The translations under genes and the position numbers were made by a program. From Defluviitaleaceae bacterium (lineage in GTDB: Bacteria; Bacillota; Clostridia; Lachnospirales; WQUN01): 35,777 nt of DNA. Of this stretch, positions 21,101 through 33,100 are shown one piece after another; the first letter of the stretch is position 1; each line of letters starts with the position of its first letter. A model generated the notes under the pieces. It had not been told where the DNA came from, ran no database searches, and saw only the letters and a program-made list of their open reading frames with translations. Location of the stretch: assembly GCA_009781765.1 (NCBI GenBank), contig WQVC01000021.1, positions 1 through 35,777 of the forward strand, in the 5' to 3' direction.

Positions 21101-24100
21101 CAACACGGGCCGCGACAGAGTTCACGACGTAAACGCTACGTTCCAAAGCGTAATCGACGGCGGCGAATCGCCGTTCTATATTCAGCGCGGCTTGCACTCG
21201 AACCAAACGCTTTATCAACACATTCTTGCGGCGCGCGGCAACGGAAATCGCGGCGGAATCGGAACGGGCAACGCAAACGTCGGCGCGATTTTCCCGCAGG
21301 CGTACTTGACGCGCCTTGCCGTCGGGATTCCCGGCGACGACGAAATTCTGCCGCCTTGTTGCGATACTTGTCGCCGAAATTGGTGCGGCGTGTGCGGCGA
21401 GTTGCTTACGTGGCTGTTCTGCACGGACGCGGATGCGTATATTTTTACCGACGGCGATTGCGGCGTGACAATTACGGACGGTATTGGGGAGTCCGATTGC
21501 CAACCCAACGAACCCTGCGATTGCAACGTAACCGGCTCCGCAACAGTGATTGAAACAATTCGCCCGCGACTTGAGCATTACAGAGTTCGCCCGCGTCACG
21601 ATTTGCCCCCCGGCATTCACGAAGATATTTTTATTGTGGAAACCGAACACGGCGTTGAAGTTGAAGTTGCTTTGCGCTTTGAAGTGTTGCCTTTGAATAT
21701 CGCAATCGACACGGAAGTTATTTCCGCGTGGAATTGGGACGCCGTGCTTCAGCAATACGTGGCCGTTCCCGAAAGCCCGCGAAATTTCACTCATCCGACT
21801 TGGTCGGGCGGAACGTCGTCTGCCGGAAATCGCACGATGCCGCAATGGCAATTTAACACGCGGCAACTCGGATTTATTCCGACCGGTGTTGTAAACTGCA
21901 ACGATTTCGGCACGCGGCAATTTAATTTGCGCAATATCGCCGAACCCGCATCGTGGGTATGTTCGGCGGGAATTGTGCGCAATCATCGCGCGATTCATCC
22001 GACTTTGCGCGTCGAGCGTTTGGAATGGGAATTCCAATCCGTTTTAGACGGTATGCCCGCAGAATACGCAAACCGTTGGGCGGCACAACTCGACGAGTGG
22101 GCGGACGCGGGAATTACTCCGCCCGCGCCGGGTACGCCGGCATATGTTTTGGCGCGAAACGCCGCACGTTCCGCCGCGCACGAATATTTACGCGCGCGCG
22201 CATATTTTCAATTTACCGGCGATTTGAATTTTACAGACAACACGCACCCTTCGGGAGCTCCGGCGATTTTGGCGGAACATCCCAGAGGTCGCGATTATTC
22301 CGACTGGGTGAACGGCATTTGGGCGAACGAAACTAACCGTACCGTAAACGGAATTTGGGAAACCTCCGCCGCCGGAATGTCCGCTTCATATATTCGCACC
22401 GAGCCGCGCATCGGGCTTGGTTTCGGCGCGGGCGAAACAGTTCCCGTCGGCGGGCGCGAGTTCACGGATAACCTCGTAATTTGGAATCCGCTCACATGGA
22501 ATCCGACAACGCAGGAGCAAGACCCGCTCGCGGTAATTCCGTTAAGTGTGCGTGTGCAGCCGTTCCTTTTGCGTGTTTCATCCGACCAATGCACCGAAAG
22601 CTGCCTCATTTCCTGCGCAAATCCGCTGCACCGCGACTGGAATTCCGGGCGTACGCCGATTCACCACTGGCAATACCTGCCCGTGTGGAATTTCGGTGCG
22701 CGTAATCCGGGCGTACCGGTCAGCAGAACGCTTGTAAATGACGGCGGCGATGTTGCACGTTTCATCATAGATAATTTTGGCGAATTTCCCGTTACGGGAC
22801 TCAACTCGTATTCGTTTACATTTGCGTCGGTGACGGGCGGCGTCAGACTTTTCAACGAAACACCCGCCGGCGACTTCGAATGGGAACGCGACGTTGACAT
22901 CGACCCGTGGCGCACAATTCATACCGCGCCGTTCACGGTATACGGGCCCACGCTTTACGTCGGGCCCGACGGTTTCGGCACAAGCGACATAACAACGCAA
23001 ATTTTAGCCGGCAGTGACGGCGTAAATTTAATCAACCCGGTTGAAAGTTTCGCGAATTTCCGTGTGCTTCCGTCGGAAAATCTCGCGCCGGGTCGTCATA
23101 ACGATGTTTTATTTATCAGAAACGTCGGCGGATTCGAGCTTGCAATTCCGTTTACAATTCTCGTACACGAATACGATGTTGATTTCGTCGTTGAAGAATT
23201 TGTTCCGCGCGAACACGGTTTTGCAATCGACCTCGGCGAAGATACCCGCATTATTTCTATTACAAATTCGGGAGATTTTCCGGTTCTCGCGCTGTTCAGG
23301 GATTTCGTAAATATTCCGCCGGAATTTCAGGTGCGCGACCCGAATTGCACCGCTGTGTTTCCGCAGCCGTATCGTTATCGTTATGTTGCGCGGATTCGCG
23401 GATACCGCGACCCGGTTACCGGCGAAGTTGTTGCGTCCGACAGCGCGCCCGGCTACGTTTACTACGAATACGGCGACCTTATAAGTCGCGGGCATCCGAG
23501 CGCGGGGCGTTACTTTAATATTGAAGGCGGGCAAATTTTTGACCACTGGAATTTTGCCGGCGGTTATCATATAGAAGTTTATCGCGACGGCAACGGCGAC
23601 CCGATTTTGGACGCTGCCGGACGGCAAACCCCGATGCTCGACATCAACGGCGATTTTATTCCCGTTATGGAATGGCATCGCATTCCGGGCGGCGGCGGCG
23701 CACCGGTTCGCGCGGACGACCAAAATCGTACGCCGACAAATCCCGACCCCGGCGATTCGTGCTGCTGCGCCGAATATGTTTGGGGACCGCGTCCCGTTCG
23801 TACTTTAACTTCAATCGGCCCGAATCAAAGCGTTTATTTAATCATCCGAATGAACTACGGCCTCGGCGAAGGGCATTTCCGCGAGTACCTGCGCCTGTTC
23901 AACGATTTCCATTTCGAAGCGCACATTCCGCTCGACTTCACGGTTATTGCGAACGAATTCGCACTTGTCGCGGAAACCGTAACCGGCGAACCCATGGTGA
24001 TGATTGATTTCGGCGCGATTTATTTTGGCGACACCCTGCCCGACCCGCGAATCGTAATGCTTCGTAACGTCGGCAACACCGACCTCACAAATTATTTGAC

Positions 24101-27100
24101 GCACCACTTCCCCATTGCGCGCGAACTCGACGACCTCGGTTTTGTCGGCAATTGGGGGCCGCCGCGCGGCGGAGCTGTTGTTCCGTCGAACCCGTTTGCA
24201 TTAACGCGCAATCTGCACGCCGACTCCGAAATTTCAGGCACAACCGTTGTCGGCGCGATGCGTACGCAGGACGGTTATATCCACGGCGGCACACCCACTT
24301 CGACAATTCTGCGCGAGCGCGACGGAAGTATCGTTGTATCGCTTTGGCAGGACGTTCGATTTTGGCCGCCGGGTACGTACACGGCGATGCTGTCGGTGTT
24401 CGGCAACTACGGCGAAGCGGATGTTTTGCACATTCCGATTTCCATAACGATTTTGCCGCCGAACGCGATTGTAAACCCCGAAATTATCACCTTCGACCGC
24501 GAGGTTGTCGGTTATTCCAACCCCGGCGAAGAGGAAATTACAATTCGCAACCTCATGCCGGCCGGTACGCTCGCTAACGTGGGCTACCAATGGGTCGGCG
24601 CGAACAACGCCTTCGAAGTAGTAAGCATCACGCCCCCCGAAATCCGCGTTTACGACCACGACGAACTCGGCAATCCGATTCCCGGTACCGGTCGTTACAC
24701 CCGCTTGGTTGACGACGAAGGAATATTTACCGTTCGTCCGTTGCCGGGACTTTCACCGGGAACACACACCGCCGTAATCGAAATTTTATTTGATTTTTCC
24801 GGCGACGATTTCAACGGCTTGGTCGAATTGAGCTTCACCGTAGACCCCCACGAAGGCGAACTCGAACCCGGCGAACTTTTCTGGGCGGCGCGCCCGCAGG
24901 GATATACCGTTGCGGATGTGCCGGCGCAAACCACGGCAATTCACAACACGAGCATTCGTTGGCCGTTTTACATTTACGAAATTTTCTTGCAGGGCGACGT
25001 TGCCGGCGATTCGCCGTTTGAAATTGTGTCCGCACCGGCGGTCGGCACTTTTATCCCGAGCGGAAACATGTCGCAGCTTGTTTCACTTCGTCCCAAAACC
25101 GGTTTGCCCGTCGGATTTCATTCTGACGTCGTTGTCGTGCGCGTCGCAACAATGAACCCCGCTTTGGCGCATCACGAAAATTATATCGTTGACCTCACCG
25201 CGTACCTCAGCTTTACCGTGGGAATCCCCGGAATAAGCGCGATTGTCGGGCCGGCGATGCATACGTGGCCGCCGCAGGGTTACGGCTACGCGACGCAACC
25301 GTATCGGGTTTTCACCGTTACAAACACCGGCGACAATCCGCTTTACGATGTAATCGCGTATTTCACCGGCGCGAATCCGAATTTCGTTGTAGTTGACCCC
25401 GCAACGGGCGCAGTGCTTTCCGCCGCCGACACAACCGTTCCGAGGCTGATTCCCTTTGCGCGTCGTTACGACCCGATTATCAATCCCGGCGGAATTTATC
25501 CGCACAGCGTAACATTTGCGGTTCGCCCGATTGACGGGCTTGCGCCGAACGACCTCGCCGCGCGGGAATTTACCGCGAATCTTAACGTGCGCTCATACGG
25601 CCTGCACGAAGTCGCGGAAGTAAGTTTCACCGTGCTTCCGCCCGCCGCGCAAATGCACGGAATCGGCGTTTGGGATTCCACCGACGCAAACTATGCAATT
25701 CGCCCCACCGTTGAATTTACTTTGGAAAATATCGGCGACGGAATTTTAACCGGCGGAATTTTAGCCGACGTTCGTGTGACGCTTACAAGTACGGCGTTCG
25801 AATTTGTCGGCGACACAACGCCGCGCACCGTTGCCGAAAACGGCACGACGTCTTGGCAGGTGCGTCCGCGCACAGGGCTTGCGCCGGCAACGTACACCGC
25901 ATATCTCGTGGTCGAAACGCGGCACGGATTGGTGTTTAATGTTCCGCTGAGCTTCACCGTCAACCACGCCCGAGCCGTCGTTGACCCCACAATTTTCGCG
26001 TGGCCGCCGGTTACGGTCGGTTATCAGCGCGAACTCGCGCCGCCGCAACGTTTTCGCATTACAAATATCGGCGACTCGCCGATTCCGTTCCTGCCGGTAT
26101 CCTTCGGCGACGGTTATGCGTTCGAACACGTAAGCCCGTTAAGCAACGAAGCCGGTTTTCCCATCAGCGTGATTCCGCCGGGCGGCGTCGGATTTGTAAT
26201 CATTCGTCCGCGCCTTGATTTGCCCATGGGCGTGTATACGGATTATTTATACATCAGCGGCGACGCGGCGCACGTGCTTTTCGGCGGCGACAATATGCCG
26301 AGCATTCGTATTCCGATTACGTTCACCGTTGTGCCGCCGCAATTAACGGCAACTCCGCCGGGGCAAGCGTTTACGGCGGTTGTGGGTTACGCGACGCCTT
26401 CGGGAATTAACCCGCAAACCGGCATCATTGAAATTTCGCGAAGCAACTACAGCTACATCGTCGAAAATATTTCGGCAAGTTGGGCAACCGGCACTCATTT
26501 CAGTTTGCTCGGCGGGTTTGCAACAATTCCGACGCGCCTCATGCCGGGGCAAACTTTTAACGTGCAAATTCGTCCCGTGCCGGGTCTGCCGGTCGGAAAT
26601 TATTCGGACGTTCTCCGCCTCAGAAATCCCGACGGACTCGTCCTAGATATTCCCGTTACATTTTCGGTAAGCGAATACGCGGCGGAGGCGTACCCGAACC
26701 CGCTTTATTTCGAACCCCGAATTTTCGGCTATCCCGCCGCCCCGACCGGATTCGTTGAAATTTCGAGCCTTGTGCCGTCAAGCCCGGGTCGCACCGGCGT
26801 AACGGCGACACTTGCATCCGGCGCGAACTTTGCGATTACCGGCAGCCCGACATTCGACCTTCGCCCCTACGGCGACCCGAATCCGCACCGTTTGTTCCTG
26901 CAACCGAATACCGGTTTGCCGGTCGGGCGTCACACCGACACAATTTTAATCACCGACGGCGACGGATTTTATTTGAACGTGGGCATTATTTTCGACGTAA
27001 TCGCGCCGACGCGCACCGCCGAAATGACTCCGGCGCAACGCATTTGGCCCACAGTAAACCCGCGCTACACCACCGCCGCAATTCCCGAGCAAATTTTCAC

Positions 27101-30100
27101 AATCACAAACACGGGAACCGGCTCGCTTACGGGAATCACCGCAACTTTCCGCTACAACGACGGTTTCAGAATTTCAACGCCGCTGTCAACGATTCCCGGC
27201 GCAGCATCAAATAATATTTTGACCGATTTTACGATTCGCGTTCCGGATACGACCGCGACATCCGGCGAGGAATTTAATTTCCTCCAATCGCGTCAACTTG
27301 TAATCGGTGTTCAGCCGCACCTGAACCTCGGCACGCGCACTTTCCGCGATGTGCTTGTGATCACCGACGAGTTCGGACACATTCTGCTTGAAGCCGAGCT
27401 TACGTTCTCCGTGTCGGCGTTCCGTTTGAACGTAGACCCGATGCGAGCCGATTTCCCGCCGGAAATTCACGGCTACACATTCGACCCGTGGGTTGACGGC
27501 GTTGTGAACAACGACGACGGAACAATCACAATAAATATCGTAAGCAACGAAACCTTCGGGCTTACGGACATCACCGCGCAGTTGCTTGCGGGCGCGGCAA
27601 CCGCTTTTGAAATTGTATCGCCGCCGGAATCCACCATGACAAGCGTAATCGGCGGGCGAAACTTCACGAGCATAACCGTTCGCCCGAGGCAGGGGCTTCC
27701 CGTCGGCTCGTTCAGCGATACGCTTGAAATCACCGGGCATTCCGCCGCCGGTGCGGGCGTAGGCACTTTTGTAATTCCGATTCCGCTGACGTTTGCGGTT
27801 TTATATCCGCCGTTTGAATCCGAAATTACGCACTTTGTCGCGCCGGCGTACATCCCGGGCAACGTGAATTTCCTCACCGACGATTTAATTCGCATAAGAA
27901 TCACGAACACCGGTGCGCGCCCGATTATTCGCCCGGAAGTAAGTTTGGCGTCCGCGAATTCGGCGTACGAAATCGTCGGCGGATTGCAGGGCGTCGGGCT
28001 TGCCGACCGTTGGCTCGGAACGGAAGCTGTTCCCGCGCTCGGCGGCGGCTACGAAATCGTTGACATTTGGGAGCAGAATTTACCCGGGCTTGCACCCGGC
28101 GCGTTCGCGTACGTTTATGTTCGTCCGCGCCCGAATTTGCCCGGCGATTATCCCTCACCGCGACTTTTCCCCGAAACTTTGATTTTCACCGCCGAAGAAG
28201 GATTTATTGCAACGGTCGGGCTTCACTTTGAGGTACTCGGCGTCGCGCCCACTTTCTACACGGAAATGACAACGGCCGCCGGCTCGGCGTCGCCGAACGC
28301 GCTTGTTTCATATATGTACGTCGGCGCGACCCGCACGATTTACACCGTCGCGGTTGAAAATACCGGCACCGGCACGTTCCTGCTTCAGGATTTGCTTCCG
28401 ACAGTCAGCGGCGGATTTGAAATCGTCGGCGGATTTGAAAATTTCGACGGAACTCCCGCCGGCGGATTGTTCCTTCCCGGCGAAATCGTGTACATCCGCG
28501 TTCGCGCAACGGCGGCGACCGCGCTTGCCGTAAACCCCGGACACTCCGGCTCGGTCGGGATTCTTCACAACGGCCTCCCGGTAAATTCTCTGCCCGTTAC
28601 GCTTGAAGTTCGTCCGCGCGGATTTATCGTAACCGCCCCGGCAAACAATATTTTCCGCCTGTATGTGGGCGAAGACCCGACGAATCCCTCGCCGATTTCA
28701 AACCCCGCTAACGTAATAAATTATCCGTATGCATTTGCGCGGCGCATGTATATCACCAACACGTCGAGCCATGTTTTGAACCTCGACACGGATGTTGCAT
28801 TCGCGTTCGCCAACGACCGCTTTGAAATTATCGACTGGCCGGTCGCAACGATTCTTGCGCAAAACGAATACGCATATTTCTACGTGCGTCCGCGCGCCGG
28901 ATTTACAAATGCGACCGTTGCGGCACTTCCCGACACCGTGACATTCTCGCACGTGTACGACACGGCAAACGTACTTGACCCGATTCAACTTATTTTGAGC
29001 GTTGTTGTGCCGACGTTCGGGGTAGGGGAGGTTACTCGCAAGACGGGTCATCATTTCTCACAAACCGCAAACGGTACGTTCGTGTATTGCGTCGGCGAAA
29101 CCCACACCGCTCACACGCAGGAATTTACAATCACAAATACGAGTCGCGTTCCCCTTTGTTTTGATACCCACATGAGCGTTATGACCGGCGATGTCGAATT
29201 TGAACTTGCCGCTTGGAGCGGCTTAACCGGCACGATGCTTCTTCCCGGCGCGGTCGTTACAATTGATGTTCACCCCACCGCCGAGGCCGTTACTCTTGCA
29301 GCACTTCAAAGCCGCGGCGGGCGACGCACTGAAAATATTTACGTGCAGCACATTTGGCAATCCGCCGCCGAGCAAGCCGCCGGCACACGCGGAATGGTTC
29401 TGTATGTAAACCCGGTCGATTTCGCCGTAACGATTAACCCGAATACGCTTACGTTTTATCGTCGCGAAGTGCAGGATTGCACAAACACAGCACACCGGAT
29501 TCCCGTTACGCTTGAAAATATTTCTTCGCGCGTGGGAATAAACGTGTCGGATATTGCACTGAGCTTCCCCGGGGATTTATATCGCATTTGCCCGCAATAC
29601 GCAGGCTACTTCGACCCGGCAAACGCCGCATATACGCACACGCTTGCGCCGGCGACCGCCGCCGGAGAACGCGGCGCACCGTTTACCTTCTATTTAATAC
29701 CCGCCGAACAATCGTTGCGGCGTATGCCCGGCAGTTACTCCGATGTTTTGCGCGTTGTTTACGCGCGCGCGCCGGTTGTAACAAGAAATTTCCCGGTTCA
29801 TCTGAATATTTTGCGCCCCGAGTTTGAACTTCTCCCGGCCGCCGTTCCGCCGATTATAAACTTGGCCGTGGGCGAAAACCCGAACACGCAACAGCGCGAC
29901 GTTGTTATTCGAAATACCGGACGCGGCCCGATTTACGTCGGCGATTTAAATATTTCTTTCACGGGCGCAAACGCCGGCGATTTTGAATTTGCTTTAATCA
30001 CGCCGCCGACATATTTGCTTCCCAACGAAGAAATGACGATTCGCGTACAGGCGACAGTTGCCGCAAGTTTGCTCTTCGGCGCGGGACGAACCGCAACGCT

Positions 30101-33100
30101 TGAAGTTCGCCACATCATTCGCCCCGATGCGGTCGCAGACCCTGCAACCGCCGTTCCCGTAAACGGTGCGTTCGGTTCGCGCACGTTTACGCTCAACATC
30201 GGCGCACCGACTTTCGAAATAACTTCGAACTTCGCCGGCTTCATGTATTATTTCCGCGAGCCTCTCAACCCCGCTTTAACCGACCATCAGCAAACGTTTA
30301 CGATTCGCAACACTTCCGCTGTTCCGCTGTACTTCAATCGCGGCGCGTATGTTGAAATCGGCGGCGTTCGCACTTGGATTCCCAACCCGGCGTCGGCAAT
30401 TACCGAAGCCGTACCCGGCACGGATTTCGGCATGGTAACGTTCGCGTTTACGGACGCTTCAACCTTTACGTCCGCGCTGTTTGAAATCGCGGAAATCACG
30501 CCGGCGCAGTGGCTTCCTCTCGCGCCCAACGCCGAAAGAACCTTCATCGTGCGCCCCACGCGCTACGCAATTGATAATCCGGCAATGCTGACCGCAACGT
30601 TCCCCATCGACGTCAACATGCAGGTCGTTCACAGTTTGGCGGGCGCGCCTGTCAACCGAGCATTAGAGCTTGAAGTTCGACCGGTAAACTTCACCGTAGC
30701 CGTCGAACCGTCGGCGCACATCGTCATGGACAGGGGCGGAACAGCCGCAAGCAATCAACGATTGGTGCGCATCACAAATACTTCGACCCGCGAAAGCATT
30801 CCGCTTACCGGCGCAAACGCGATGAGCATCGCCTTCGACACGACCGACGTATTTGAAATCGTCGGCAACATTACCGGCTCAATCGCGCCCGGCGGCAATA
30901 CGGAATTTTCGATTCAGCCGACGGAAACGGCGCGGTGGACGGTCGCGGAGGTTTATGACATTCTGCGCGTAAATTATTTCCGCAGCACAACTCCCGCAAA
31001 CCCGCGCATCGACCTCACGGTAAACGCCGGAAGTTTCCGAATTGTAAACGCCGAACCCGTTCGATTTAATATTTACGCGGGCGAAACTCCGGCAAATATT
31101 TCGCATCATGTACAGCGCGTAACAATCGAAAATTTAACCGACGGCGCGATTCATTATTCGGATTTATCCGTGCTTATCAACCCGGGTTATTCAAACGGTT
31201 GGTTTGAGTATGAATGGGTCGGAAGTTCCATCGCGGCAAACAGCACCGGCGAGCTTGAAATACGCCTCATCAACACGCCCGCGCTTGCGGATTATTTTGC
31301 GCACAGCGGAATGCTTACCATGCCGCTTCTCGTAACGCCGTCCGGAATTACTCTCGTCGGGGCAGATTTAATCAACCTTGAAGCAGAAATTCGCCCCGTT
31401 AATTTTGTTGTAACGCCGGCATCTCCGTGGAATATCTCCGCAAGATGGGGCGAAACGCCGACATTTACGGCATATTTACACAATCTCTCCACAAGAGTGA
31501 CGCCCGATGCGGCCGCGATTTCTCGCCTGTTCGATAACGATTACTTCGAAATTTCGGATTGGCCTGCCGGTTTGTCGCTGACGGAGCCGACGCCCTTCAC
31601 AATCAGAGCGGTAAGCTCCCGTATGGCACTGGGCATACACGGCGATTTCCTGCGCTTCTCGTACGAACGAAGCACCACCAACCACGATTTACCGATTTAT
31701 TTCACTGTGACCGGCCCGGAAATTATCGTCGCGCCCGGCTTGCCGTTTGACATTTACGCCGGCGAAACGGCGGTTGTCGGTCACGGAATCCGCGAAATCC
31801 GCATCACAAACAACAGCGCGATTTCGCTTGAGCTTGATAATCTCGCGATTTCATTCGAAGACAACTACGACCTGCCCGACGGCTCCGGTTTCTTCTCATA
31901 CGAGCCGCTTACGGGAACGCTTTCCCCCGGCGCGTACGCATATGTCGTAATTTCCGTATCGACGCCGCCGGCAATCGGCGACGTGGGTTATTACAGCTCG
32001 CGAATGGTTGTGTCGTACGAAATCGGCGACGTTATCGGCACGATTCAGGATTACGCGGTGCTTACCCTCGATATTCGCCCGGTGAATTTCTCCGTAACCC
32101 TGCCCGACCCGTGGCACGTTACCATGAACCCCGGCGATGTCCCGGAAGACCACCCGCGCACGGTTGAACTGCTGAATCTTTCAACGCGCATTCCCATCAG
32201 CCTTGCGGAAATTTCGCGCGCGTTCGATTCTCATACATTGAGTGAGTCGATTTTCGAAATCCAATGGCCGGGCGGAATGCTTCTTCCCGGCGGAACTCGC
32301 GAATTTGTTATTCTGCCGAGCGACGAAGAGCGCGACCCCGGCGTTTATCACGACGCTTTGAACTTGTCCTTCGCGTACAGCAACACCGTAAGCGCAGTCC
32401 CCGGCGTGAATCATCATCACTCCATCACGCTTACCGTCAACCCGTTAATCGTACCGCCGCCGCCGCGTCCTCCGCGCCCGCCGCATTTGCAACCGCCGCT
32501 CGGGCAGCGACCCGGCGGATGGCTGAACAGGCGTTTATGGCCGTACCTGCCGCAAGAGCCTTCCGGCGACACACACGATGTTGACGTCGAAGAAATCGAC
32601 GAAATCGAAATCGAGGCAACGGAACTCGTAATCATCCCCATAGGAAGCAACAGAATCAACCGTGCGGCGCGCACAGGAAACCCCGACTATCGCACCGTTC
32701 GCGAAACCCGGCAAGACGTGTACACGTGGCTCGACGAAACAAACGCAACCATGGTTTCCGTGCGGTTCATGGCGGATATTCTCGGGCTGCCGATTACATG
32801 GGACGGGCGAACCGCCGTTATCGACCCCGACGGTCACAATATCGCCGTTACGCACGGCGCAACTTTCATGTACGCAAACGGGATGCGCGTTCCTCTGCTG
32901 AACGCCGACAACGAATTAACCCGCACAGAACTCATCGGCGACCGCTTGTTTGTTCCGCTGCGACCGCTCGGCAACGCGCTCGGAATGCCCGTGGGCTGGA
33001 ATCCGCACACACGCACAGCGTATCTGTACGTGGAAAGTACCGCCGATTTCGCCATCACCATTGTTGCGGTTTCGCTCGGAGAGGAATACGTGTACGGCTT

